Source: Hymenopellis radicata
Lineage: Eukaryota > Basidiomycota > Agaricomycetes > Agaricales > Physalacriaceae
Direction: 5' to 3'
DNA length: 27,709 bases
Assembly (NCBI GenBank): GCA_015501595.1
Contig: JADNRX010000657.1
Location: forward strand, 1-27,709
The notes under the pieces are model-generated. The model was given only the letters and a program-made list of their open reading frames with translations, had not been told where the DNA came from and searched no databases. Position numbers and translations under genes: made by a program. This document shows positions 18,708-27,709 of this stretch, piece after piece. How positions within the stretch are numbered: position 1 is the stretch's first letter; every line of letters begins with the position of its first letter.

Positions 18708-19693
18708 AGGCATTGGGTGAGGGGAGACGCACTCGTCCCCCTCGCCCATCCATGGACTTGCAGAAATTAGATGAACTTGTCTTATACTTGCAGGCTCATG
18801 CTATTGAGACTTCTACACGTCTTAATTACTCTACTGGTGCCAGAGATTACGCTCACTTCTGTAAAACACATAACCTGTCTTTGGATCCTACTCCGGAGAC
18901 CTTATCTCGTTACATTGCGTACACATCACAATTCATTGCTTCTGCTCCAAAATACTTGTCTGGCGCGAAACATTTCCTCAAAGAGTTCTATCCTCACTTT
19001 GCTGACGCTCGTGCATCTGCACTCGTCCAAGCTACTATCCGAGGTGCTAAGAAGGTGAGAGCGGATCCTATACATAGGAAACCTCCACTTCGCATCCATC
19101 ACCTTCAACTCTTTGTCAATATCGCAAATCAGACTCAGAAGTACGATGATCTTCTTTTTGCCACCATCATGTCATGTGCCTTCTATGCTGTTCACCGGAT
19201 GGGAGAACTGGTGCAGCCTAATCAGAAGAAGCTTCGTGATTGGAAGAAGATCATCAAGCGATCCAGTCTCAAATTTGAACCTGGATACGCTGGCTATCGC
19301 TTGCCTTATCATAAAAGCGATCCATTCTATCAGGGCACTGATATACTGTTTACTACTCAGAAAGAGGCTGATCCAATTGCTCTTCTGAAACGGTATGTCT
19401 TGCGCAGAGATAAGCTGCATGGTGCTCGAGCGGCACTCTTCATACGTGACAACGGCGTGGTACCAACTCGATCCTGGTTTGAATCCAAATTCTTTGCGCT
19501 GGTGAGTAAAGAGTTTGGTGGTCATTCAGTCCGTTCTGGAGGCATAACACACTACGCATCTCTGGGACTGGCTGAATCTATTCTCCAAGCCTTAGGTCGT
19601 TGGTCATCATCTGCTTGGAAGATCTATATACGTGACCATCCAGCAGTGCGTGCCGCTCAGCAGTTAGCAGCTCAAAAGAAATCCTCCTATTAA
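18689..19693 (+). CDS. Tyrosine recombinase of YR element 2, intact
   Basis: This 334-residue protein of the phage-integrase-like family would join the circular element DNA to the target through a 3'-phosphotyrosine intermediate. An N-terminal SAM-like DNA-binding part (about 25-125, with TSTRLNYSTGARDYAHFC) precedes the catalytic domain. Visible active-site residues are R170 (VHRMGEL), K209 (YHKSD), H279-x-x-R282 (HSVR), W305 (GRWSS) and the nucleophile Y313 (KIYIR). The ATG at 18689 overlaps the RT stop by 19 bases in another frame. A second ATG, at residue 22 (MDLQKL), is an alternative start. It is the only undamaged recombinase gene in the window, so it could in principle act on ends of defective copies. 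It lacks introns. Confidence 0.93.
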   Translation: MERLLLEALGEGRRTRPPRPSMDLQKLDELVLYLQAHAIETSTRLNYSTGARDYAHFCKTHNLSLDPTPETLSRYIAYTSQFIASAPKYLSGAKHFLKEFYPHFADARASALVQATIRGAKKVRADPIHRKPPLRIHHLQLFVNIANQTQKYDDLLFATIMSCAFYAVHRMGELVQPNQKKLRDWKKIIKRSSLKFEPGYAGYRLPYHKSDPFYQGTDILFTTQKEADPIALLKRYVLRRDKLHGARAALFIRDNGVVPTRSWFESKFFALVSKEFGGHSVRSGGITHYASLGLAESILQALGRWSSSAWKIYIRDHPAVRAAQQLAAQKKSSY

Positions 19694-19773
19694 AACCTTC
19701 CTCATCTTGCGTTTCGTAAACATCTTTCTTCACCTCCATCCACCCCTCCACTACACACATGCATAGCACAGTA

Positions 19774-19851
19774 GGCACTTTACGATACGCTTAATTGATG
19801 AGGCCCTTGGGGTCCGATTTGGCCTAACTCCGTGTGATCTGAAAGCATAGG
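19774..19851 (+). repeat. B1 repeat of element 2
   Basis: This 78-bp copy of B (GGCACTTTACG...AAAGCATAGG) lies 80 bases after the recombinase stop. It is joined directly to A2 through TC, giving CATAGG-TC-GATG. That junction is what a circle formed by joining the B end to the A start would carry. Confidence 0.9.
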
Positions 19852-20743
19852 TCGATGTAAATGCGGATTCCAAGGGTAGGGAGCATTTTCAGAGGCCTCT
19901 GCATGCCCCACACCTCTCCATACCCCTATACCTAACTCCCTGCTCCAGGGAGTCCACTCAGTTGGCCTAACCGAGTCAAACCGAGTCAAATCATCATTTA
20001 GTCAAAAATCTGCATTGTTTGACTAAATGCTGACTCTCTGCTACTACTACTGCAGCTACTCCATCCTCTGAGCTCTTCCTAGACTTGTCTAGCCTGTGTC
20101 TGGTGTTGTAGTAACAACAGAGGCCACTCACAGGGCGCCCTAGAAGGTTTAGGCAAAAGTTCCCACGCTCTGCCTTCTGCCTCTTACCATCACCTTCTCC
20201 CAGAGGCAAGCAGTTCGTGATCCCTCCAGTCCTCCTGCTCAGGACTGATGCCATACCCCTCTAGAGCACTGTCTGAAGCCGCCTAGCCAGCCCCAAAACC
20301 AGTCCAGACAGGCCCAAAGTGTCCAATTTGTGGGAAATTCGCACTTTTGCTCTCCCAGGCAAGCAGCACTTGCTCTACCCAGTCCTCTTGCTCAGGACTG
20401 ATGCATTGGCACCCTAGAAGTCTATTGGAACCATTTGCCACAGCCCCAGAGCCCTACAGCTCTTCCTGCTCCCTCTGCTTCCAGTATGTGCCAATGTCTC
20501 ATATCCAGCTCTTCAGAGCTGATGCCTTTTGTGCCCAGATACCCATTCCTTTTCAAGGACTCCTTATCAAGGACACTTCTGTGGGCTATCTGGTCACAGG
20601 TGCGCTCTCTGCACTGTCTCACTCCCCTCCAGCTAATCTGTGTTATCTGGTCACAGTTAGCTCCGCTTTTTTGCGTCCCCTCCCACCTCTCCCACTGTAA
20701 TTACAGTAACTACATTTCATGTATTATCTACCATGTACTGTAA
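19852..20743 (+). repeat. A2 repeat plus spacer of element 2; B2 missing
   Basis: A2 (19852-20677) is nearly identical to A1 of this element and shares its CATTTAGTCAAA variant. The 66-bp spacer that separates A and B in the solo copy follows (20678-20743, ending TACTGTAA). Where B should start, the sequence switches to Gypsy pol coding sequence. The junction is either a truncation of element 2 or a deletion or assembly join. Confidence 0.88.
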
Positions 20744-22740
20744 CATGCCCCATGCTAAAACCTCTCAGGTACGAGTGGGACATGCCGGTAACTTTATCGG
20801 TGGACACATCCTACCAGGCCATAGGCTTCTACTTATCTCAGAAGGATCCTGAAGACTCTACGAAGACTTACTTTGCCAAGTTCATGTTTATTACTCTGAA
20901 CGAAACGCGGGAACTGTTCGGTTTACACCGAGCACTCATGCATTGTAGGTACTACCTACTTGGGTGTAGAAAGCTCCGCGTAGAGGTAGACGCAAAGTAT
21001 ATCAAGGGAATGTTATCAAACATTGACTCCTTTACGAACGCCAATCTACAACGATGGGCTGAAGACATCTTAATGTATCACTTCACTTTGGTACACGTAC
21101 CAGGCAAGGTACATGAACCTGATGGTTTGAGTCGAAGGCTACATTCCGACAAAGATCCCGTGGTACCATATGACGAACCAGATGATACAATAGAGCTAGA
21201 GTATGAGGAAAATCCAAACATCCCGAAGGAGGATCAACCCTTAGACTTCGAGACATTCAGAAACAACATCGACACTCGGACAGGCTTCCTACAAACCCTT
21301 AACTCGGGAAGTAGGAAGAAACCCAAGTGGACAACAGAACAAGAGGTCCTTCAAGCCATTGCGGTTGCAGTCAAGGATATCGAGAAATGGGTGGACATAC
21401 CTAACTTCCTGGACTAGAACTGGACTGAACGAGAGAACACTTAGGAAACCATGTTACTATATGTTCAATCGTACTTGGAAGACAAGGCCTACTCGCAAGA
21501 AGCAGATCTCCCGACGGACATGACTGCGAAAATGCAAGATTGGGCTGAAAGCGAGTTCTTCATTAGGAATAACAGACTCTACAAGAAAGATAAGAAGGGA
21601 GAACATAAACGAGTGTTACAAAAACCCGAAAGAATGGCAGTTTGCAAGGTCATACATAACAAGAATGACCATAAGGGACAATACTTTGTCAGATACCTCA
21701 TTAAGTCAAGGTTCTGGTAGCCAGCATTGGAAACCGATGTGAACTGGTACATCAAGACTTATGTTCTATGTTAGAAGAGGTAGAAGAAGAACATACATAT
21801 GGAACTAAGAATCACCTCAACTCCAGGAATCTTTGAGAAAGCCTATGTCGACACCTTCAGAATGCCCAAGTCTACGGGTACGCCTAACAAAGATGGCAAG
21901 ACCTCTAAAAAGGACTTAGCATCGGAAGAAACAAAATATTCCGGTTACAATGCGGTCACAGTAGCAAGGTGTGGACTTTCGGGATGGCCTGAAGCCTGAG
22001 CCTTGAAGGAAGAGACAGCCGAAACCTTAGGGGACTGGTTGTTTGAAGAAGTGTTATCCCAATGGGGTTGCATTCGAGAGATTGTGACTGATAACGGGCC
22101 CTCTATCAAGAAAGCTATGCGATACGTAGAACAGAAGTATGGCATAATGGGAATCCTCATCTCACCGTACAACAAACAAGCTAACGGCAAAGTTGAAAGA
22201 GGACACTGGGATATTCGCCAGTCACTCTTCAAGGTGTGCAAAGGAGACCCATCGGTATGGCTAGCATACTTGTATGAAGTGTTATGGGCAGAGAGGATCA
22301 CGGTTAAGCGTGGACTAGGTTGTTCACCTTTCTATGCGGTAACCGGAAGCGATTCTACCTCCCGTTAGACTACATAAAAGTAACGTGGTTAGTAGATGCA
22401 CCAGACAAAATCATGTCGCACTCAGACCTTGTTGCATATAGGGCACGCCTCATTGCGAAGCATGCACTAGACGTAGCAAACATAAAGAAAAGAGTCACAG
22501 CGGCTAAGCGAAAAGCTGCTGAGCGCTTCATGGAACAGTTCAAAAATACGATGCCGAACTGGCAGTTCAAAATAGGTGAACTAGTGTTAGTATAAAACAC
22601 TAGGATCGAAGATGAATTGAACTTAAAGTTCAAAGAAAGATTCATGGGACCCTACGCGGTAGTCACTAAAACGACTGCGAGGAACTATGTATTATGCGAG
22701 TTGAAAAAAAAAAAATACTGGTCTCTTCACTAAATGACAT
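20744..22740 (+). pseudogene. Ty3/Gypsy pol remnant: RNase H, integrase and GPY/F-like C-terminus, decayed
   Basis: RNase H comes first (LSVDTSYQAIGFYLSQ, RELFGLHRAL, the LVHVPGKVHEPDGLSRR tail), open to a TAG at 21415. The integrase follows in pieces. The zinc-binding HH part (VIHNKNDH) remains but its first Cys appears changed to Tyr (KTYVLC). The catalytic core shows YVDTF, TDNGPS and KVERG. The C-terminus has LVLV and RFMGPYAVV, as in the GPY/F module. Stops at 21718, 21997, 22366 and 22593 and at least one frameshift (about 22340) break it. The domain order RT-RNase H-integrase is that of Ty3/Gypsy (Metaviridae) elements. Gag, protease and RT are absent, cut off at the junction with element 2. 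No function is expected. Confidence 0.9.
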
Positions 22741-23391
22741 AGTTCCTTTTGTAGAATGTTTGTAAATAAATGTATGAAGGTAGCCCAGTATAATTTAGAG
22801 AAGTATCCCTATATTAAATAATTCAAAATGCAAAAATGCTTAAAATAGCACTGGGAACCTATTTATACATGGACTACTGAGTTGAGAACACTCTCTATCT
22901 TCCCAATTTTGAAGCTATTGCAAAATAGTTTAGACCATTGGATTCCCAGCCTAGAAAACTATAAAAAAGGTTTTCATCACTCCAACAGTCATTCCCTACA
23001 GCAGCATTCAGTATTACCCACCCCATCCAGTCTAATGCTGACCTAATCAAAAATGCGCCACAAAGAGCATCTCCTACCCATTCCAGAACCCATTTATCAA
23101 TCCATCAATCCCAGGCACATTCTCCACATCCCATCAATATCTAATCTCTCCATCAGTAGACCCTGCAGAACCCTGCCAGATCCAGAGCATAGTCAGACCT
23201 ATTTATAGATCCTAGGCCAGGCAGCAGGCTACCGCCGAGTGAACCCTTTCTATTAGAAAAACGCTCTGAAGATACTATTTTAGATAGGTGGCCTGAAACT
23301 AGTTTTAAGCTCTAATTGTAGGACTGTAACGAATAGCCTAAAATGTATTCCGGTGCCCTGCTACAAGAGGCTGAAACTAGTTAAGAGTACA
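22741..23391. other. Non-coding stretch after the Gypsy remnant, possibly its 3' LTR region
   Basis: No gene is seen. A TATA-like CTATAAAAAAGG lies near 22960-22971, followed by a C/A-rich leader-like stretch. This would fit LTR promoter structure downstream of pol, but no second copy or matching LTR boundary is present, so the call is speculative. Confidence 0.3.
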
Positions 23392-23519
23392 TTATTGGGT
23401 GCCTTTCTGAGGTCTTTGAGGGGCCGACAAGCGGCGAGGCACAAACCTTTGTTGTCGACATCGATTTATAGGCCTATGATATATAATGAGATTTATTGCT
23501 ACTATAAATAATGTATTAA

Positions 23520-23981
23520 AGTTATAGATCCTTAGCATGACAGAATTAGAAGATGAGTCCGCCGTCGTAGAAGTCTGCGTCGGAGTCGAGGATGACTCGG
23601 AAGACCTAGGCGTCTTGATAGCCTTAGCGTTTGAGCTGACCGGTGGGTTTATGGCTAGCGGTGAGGATACTTTGGAAAGGTTTGAGCTGGCACTGCCTTT
23701 CTTTTTCCTTGAACCTGTCGGAAGGTTGCTCGAATTGTCCGGTGCTGCAATGGCTGCAGGGCTTTCAGCCTTACCAGGACGGGCCTTGTTGTTGGTGGTG
23801 GAAGTAGTGGGAGAGCCTTCTGACGCTAACGCTGCCAGTTTATCCTTGGACACCACATTTTTAGAGTCATCTCTACCAGTTTCTTGAGGCCTCTGGACGA
23901 CTGTAGCAGTATGGGGGTTTCCAAGGCGGCTGCCACTGAGTTGTTGGTAGACCTGCCACCGGCTTTCGCGCTAAACGACAT
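23520..23981 (-). pseudogene. Ser/Thr/Pro-rich low-complexity ORF with a probable one-base frameshift
   Basis: On the minus strand an ATG at 23981 begins MSFSAKAGGRSTNNSVAAAL. The frame with the same low-complexity character continues in another phase (RPQETGRDDSKNVVSKDKL and on, with a basic GSRKKKG patch) to about 23535. The two frames meet at a run of five C (plus-strand GGGGG at 23913-23917), and one more C there would join them. The product would be about 150 residues, Ser/Thr/Ala/Pro-rich and probably disordered. No domain is recognised. The tail past 23535 becomes AT-rich and is unlikely to be coding. It lies downstream of, and on the same strand as, the hAT gene. It may be a small host gene or part of another element. 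Confidence 0.4.
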
Positions 23982-24179
23982 GATAGAGAGAGAGAGCAAA
24001 GGCTGTCGCAAGAGTGGAGGGGAGCGACGCGATGAGAGAACCGTGAGACATTCGACAGCTGAGTCAGCAGAATAACAAGTTATGTTACTTGTGTCAAGCC
24101 GTCGAGTCGCGTCTCATCTGAACTAAGTTAAGGAATAGCCCGGGTAATACCACGGATAACGGCCTTACTCCGTCTACCT

Positions 24180-24226
24180 GACCCGCCAATACCGCATACC
24201 GACCCAACGGTATGCGGGTGCGGGTC
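24180..24226. repeat. Strong hairpin or subterminal inverted repeat next to the hAT gene
   Basis: A perfect 10-bp stem, CCGCATACCG (24192-24201) and CGGTATGCGG (24208-24217), encloses a 6-base loop. An outer 7-bp stem, GACCCGC (24180-24186) and GCGGGTC (24220-24226), extends it, and further GTATAC motifs follow to 24240. Such GGTATGCGGGT-type arrays are typical of the subterminal regions of some hAT elements. Placed just beyond the hAT stop codon, this is probably part of the element's 3' end. Confidence 0.65.
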
Positions 24227-24309
24227 AGTATACGGTATACCTGTAATCCGACCAGTAAACCTTGCTCTACCATAGCACAGATGTATAAACCACTTAATAT
24301 TTGACTACT

Positions 24310-27300
24310 CTACTCATCGTCGCTGTCTGTAAGTACTATTATATCATATCCGGGCTCAAAATCAATATCATCCTTGTCCATGTCTTCCTTTGAGACACGG
24401 ACAGCACCGTCCTTCGTAATATCTAACAGAACATCATTACTTACATACCTGAGAACACTCCAAGCTCCAAGGCACATCAGTGCATGGATACTCTGGGAAC
24501 TGAGTCGGTTCCATTCCCATGTAATAAGTCGATGTGCACGACTGAACACGCGCTCCACGTTGACTGATGTTGCTGCGAAGATGATCAAATATTAGTGCAA
24601 GTGAAAACATGGAACAACACCAACTCACCTGGGATTGTATGGTAATCGAGAGCCATCCTTGATAACTGAGGGAACTCAAGCCGGTGCTTCGTCCACCAAT
24701 CAATGAGATTGTCGCAACGGACCGTCTTCATAGTGAGGTACCAGTCCAATTCATCGTCGTTGTCATCGTTGGATGCTTCAGCACGGCGGCGCAGCGAAAA
24801 CATACTCAACCGGCTCTATAAGGGCACGTTAAGTCAAGTCAGCATCTAATAAACCAAAGCGTACCGTATCAGATTCTTCCGCGGGTTTTTGAGTAGTCTT
24901 GGGCAAGAGATCGACTCGGTTGGCATAACACGCATCGTATCGAGCGCGTGTGATGGTCCGGGCCTCGTCGATCCAAGACTCTTCCCAGTTGTGGTCTCGG
25001 AAGTACTTAAGCTTGTACTCCGGATGCAGCACTAGATAGAAATCAGTCCGTTAATATATGAGCTGAAGGTCACACACGTACCCATGGCAATACGATACAC
25101 CTCTGAGTCGTCGGTAGCCCGGTAATACTTGTTGAGAGTACGGCGTCCGAGGGCCATGCTTGCCTGAATCGAAGTCGAGAGAGTTTTCTCTATTGTGCGC
25201 GTGGCGTCCTTGGGGTCCGGCTTCTCGACGCGCATTGTCGAGAAGACATCGTCGTCGACGTCCATCACAGGAATAACGTCGGCAAGACGAGGCTCATTCT
25301 TTGAGAAGAGGAGAGTACCCTCTTTCAGAACCTAAGAGAGATAAAGTCAGAGAATTCGGCGACAACTGGGATGAAAACACACCTCTAAAACATCGCAAAT
25401 CGACTCTACAATCTCCCACTCGTCCTCAATCAACTCGAATTTGCGCAGGCCATTTGCAGCAACCGCGGTGAAGTCGTTGATGAGTTCGCGATGCACGAGG
25501 ACGAAGTGCAGCATGTCGTACGTAGAATTCCATCGGGTACGAACTTCTCATGGAATCATGAGAACCTTCTTGCCGCGAGCCACAAGAAAGGCCTTCCAAG
25601 CTGGAAGCAGTCGGGTCGACGAGTTAATGATCTTGAAAGAGAGGGCACGAATCTGTGAACAATGGTGAGTATGCCGATAAATCAGAGAGACAGCGCGCCA
25701 TCACGAAGACAAACAAGGATGAGAAAATAAGGTGTCACGAAGACAAGCGAAGATACATAAGCAAGTGTTAGAAATTATGCCCGCCATCATGAAGATGAGC
25801 AAGCAGAAGCACTGTCACGAAGACGAGTGCAAGAAATAAGAAGACATGGCTTGTCTGAGCGTATCACCGATGCCCGACTGCTTTGCCATGAGTCCGCGGG
25901 GTTAACGTGGGGAAGAAGACGTTCAAAGGGAGTTAACGTGGGAAAGAACACGTTCAAGCGGAGATAACGTGGGTATGCGAATAAGAATGAATAGCTCACC
26001 TTGATGAGTGCCCGGCGAATTGGCTTCAATTCTTCTTCTAGCGCCGCTCGTGCCTCGGGCATGAGCTCGGGCATAACGTCAATCAACCCGTCGTCATCGT
26101 CCTTCTCTCCTTCCTCTTCGTCTTCCAACTCTTTTATAAGTTGGTCCAACTCTCGAGCTTGCTCACGCCAAGTCGTCTTCTTGATCATCCTCCTCCTCCA
26201 GACCTTCATCACCTTCATTATCATCATCCTCGCCGTCATTACCAGTGCACTTTTTCGACTTCTTGGCCTTCTTTTTCTTTGGCTTCGGTGGCTCGAATAG
26301 ACGCAAGAACGCCTTCGCAACAAGGTTCAGCGTATGCGCGAAGCATCGGGTACGCTGCGAGTCGCCGTCGAAGGTCGCGATGAGTTCGCCGAGCTTGGTA
26401 GTCAACGTGTCATTATTGTAGGCATTGTCCATGGTAATGGAGAGCATCTGTTCCGTCATGGGTAAGTTTTTGTTATCTTACATTTTGATACGAGCTGACC
26501 TTGTCTTCTAGGCCGAACTCCTTCAAAACTGCAGTGATCTCCTCTGCAAGTTCTTCGCCTGTATGCCGCTGAAGGAACGCGTCAGCTATGAAAAGAGGTG
26601 AGCTATCATAATGTCTACCTTCGCAATCTTGATGAAATCGATTAGGATCGTTTGCACCTCCCCATCGACAATAATATCGGCGCACAAGGCCCCGTAGGCT
26701 CCATGGTTTTCAGACGTCCATCCGTCAAACTCAAAACTAATATCGCCATCGTAATTCTGGTACGTGAGGCATTAGCAGAGTTGTCAGCAATACTAACATC
26801 ACTTACCCTTAGGAGCTGCACAATCTCTTGCCGTGTTCGCACAAATGCGGTCTTGACATCGCGCGACATGGTTGTCGGATGCGGGATGTAGTATTCGGGT
26901 CGACCAGTTTTCTGAAGGTCGACGTACATCCTGTCCTTGACGATGTTGAACGGACGGCCATCCTCAGCACACCATCATGCAGTCTTCACTCTGGATGAAT
27001 AGGTAAGTGAAAATCAATACTACAAAGGCGGATATTACTGACCGTGCCTCTGCAGGGGTATCTGAATGAGTCGAAAAGGTTTTGACCCCCTTCCGCCTGG
27101 CCTGCTCGCTGAAGAACGACTTGATGTCCTTGTCCGGATGCTTGTCGTGCTTCTTGAGGGCCTTTTCTGCACCTTCACGACTCGTCCCATTGGCCTCCTT
27201 GACGATCGACTCACCCCAGCACGACTTCGAGTGTGTACGCAAATTACTCGGTAAGTTGCGATCCTTCAGCTTTACATCTTGATAACGCGGTATGGAGTAG

Positions 27301-27709
27301 GTGCAGCCTCGTGCCCGACACTTGAACATGTGGGCCTTGCGACCATTATAGATGGCGACGACCAGCTCCTCATAGAAGACATAAATCGAGGAGGTCCACT
27401 TTTTTCGGGCGGCATCTGGATACTTGATCAGTAAGTGGTTTTCTGATATTATCGAGACATACCGAGCTGATCACGGTCAGCTTGGGTGACCTCGAGCACA
27501 GTCGGTGTGTTGCTTTCACCAGCTGCTGACTGATCGCTGGTCACTGTCGCCCTCTTAGCCCTCTTGGACTTGGACTTGGCCTTTCCTTGGCCTTTGGTCT
27601 TCGATGTGCGGGCCGTGCCGTCCTCCATGGAGACGTCACCGCCACTTGGACTGTCGACTTCGTCACCAGAAGGATCCAGATCTATGACCTCCGGACTCTT
27701 GGACTGAGA
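24310..27709 (-). pseudogene. hAT-family transposase, at least 11 exons, 5' end outside the window, with stops
   Basis: Modelled exons, in transcript order: >27709-27463, 27415-27043, 26990-26807, 26756-26619, 26568-26500, 26447-26000, 25652-25383, 25331-25082, 25031-24865, 24815-24629 and 24572-24310, all with GT-AG borders. The N-terminus has a Lys-rich nuclear signal (KAKSKSKRAKRA) and a BED-type zinc finger (KCRARGC, HSKSC). The catalytic core has the first Asp in FEFDGWTSEN, the second in SITMDNAYNND, CFAHTLNLVAKAF, and VRTRWNSTYDML. The C-terminus has WYLTM, IDWWTKHR and the dimerisation domain (ATSVNVERVFSRAHRL...LGAW). The family cuts and pastes DNA with 8-bp target duplications. In-frame TGA codons occur at 26975-26977 and 25548-25550, both readable as former CGA. 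The acidic tract near 26165 changes frame. The gene is probably inactive, though small assembly errors could exaggerate this. Confidence 0.9.

Larger units (their letters stand above)
14181..20743 (+). mobile_element. YR (Ngaro-type) retrotransposon, element 2, nearly complete
   Basis: The plan is A1 (14181-15005), leader, gag, RT-RNase H, tyrosine recombinase, B1 (19774-19851), A2 (19852-20677) and spacer (20678-20743). The expected B2 is missing because the sequence changes to a Gypsy remnant exactly where B should start. This split-direct-repeat order (A1 - ORFs - B1A2B2) is the established Ngaro architecture. Ngaro elements use a tyrosine recombinase instead of a DDE integrase and replicate through a circular DNA. 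A1 and A2 share variants absent from element 1, which supports them being ends of one element. The only clear coding lesion is a one-base loss in RT at about 17382. All catalytic motifs are present. Confidence 0.9.

Noticed and set aside
14181..20743. A repeats as ordinary LTRs of an LTR retrotransposon
   Set aside because: The ends lack TG...CA, there is no DDE integrase in the element, and the right end has B joined to A. That is split-direct-repeat structure, with a tyrosine recombinase present.
25787..26323. 178-codon Arg-rich minus-strand ORF as a separate protein
   Set aside because: Its middle is the acidic part of hAT exon 6 and its ends run into an intron and a shifted frame. It is part of the transposase gene.
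1..27709. CRISPR arrays, tRNA or rRNA genes, bacterial operons
   Set aside because: There are no regularly spaced short repeats, no cloverleaf or rRNA-like sequence that I could see, and all features are eukaryotic in type.

Overview
The window looks like a repeat-dense chromosomal region of a filamentous fungus, most probably a basidiomycete (Agaricomycete-like). The evidence is short GT-AG introns of about 50-110 bases, CT-rich upstream sequence, and a stack of eukaryotic transposons: tyrosine-recombinase (YR) retrotransposons of the Ngaro/DIRS type, a Ty3/Gypsy pol remnant and an intron-rich hAT transposase. I see no bacterial-type operon, CRISPR array, rRNA or tRNA. I could not assign a species.

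Layout. (1) 1-6640 is very AT-rich and almost gene-free. It holds decayed repeats: a pseudogene whose stops are all of the TAG/TGA type (1827-2207), a ~225-bp inverted repeat (2851-3075), a decayed copy of the YR-element terminal repeat (4147-4836) and an inverted fragment of the YR recombinase gene (4839-5696). A ~510-bp MITE-like element with matching 9-bp flanks splits that recombinase fragment. (2) 6744-8983 carries two unrecognised host-like genes, one coding for a ~330-residue C-terminal exon and one for a Cys-rich zinc-ribbon-like protein. (3) 8999-13939 is YR element 1. It is broken by a 1,698-bp deletion, a nonsense mutation, frameshifts and a 969-bp insertion of its own terminal-repeat unit. 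(4) 13940-14180 is an aberrant partial copy of the recombinase gene that differs from its source only by missing C and G bases. It is probably an assembly or consensus artefact. (5) 14181-20743 is YR element 2, nearly complete: A1 repeat, leader, Gag with two zinc knuckles, RT-RNase H, tyrosine recombinase, B1, A2, then truncation before B2. (6) 20744-22740 is a decayed Ty3/Gypsy RNase H-integrase remnant. (7) 22741-24300 holds a spacer, a low-complexity minus-strand ORF with a probable one-base frameshift and a strong hairpin. (8) 24310-27709, minus strand, is a hAT transposase gene of at least 11 exons carrying two in-frame TGA codons and a probable frameshift.

How the parts work together. 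In element 2 the three ORFs overlap end to start by 14 and 19 bases, which suggests coupled translation of Gag, RT-RNase H and recombinase. The termini have the split-direct-repeat plan A1 - ORFs - B1 A2 (B2) known from Ngaro elements. Element ends are consistently flanked by the dinucleotide TC, and the solo insertion in element 1 can be compared with its empty site in element 2. Together these point to recombinase-driven integration of a circular intermediate at a TC core without a conventional long target duplication. Element 1 appears to be a defective relative that could only be mobilised in trans.

Caveat: several single-base frameshifts lie in short homopolymers. With the C/G-loss block at 13940-14180, this means some apparent lesions may be sequence errors.
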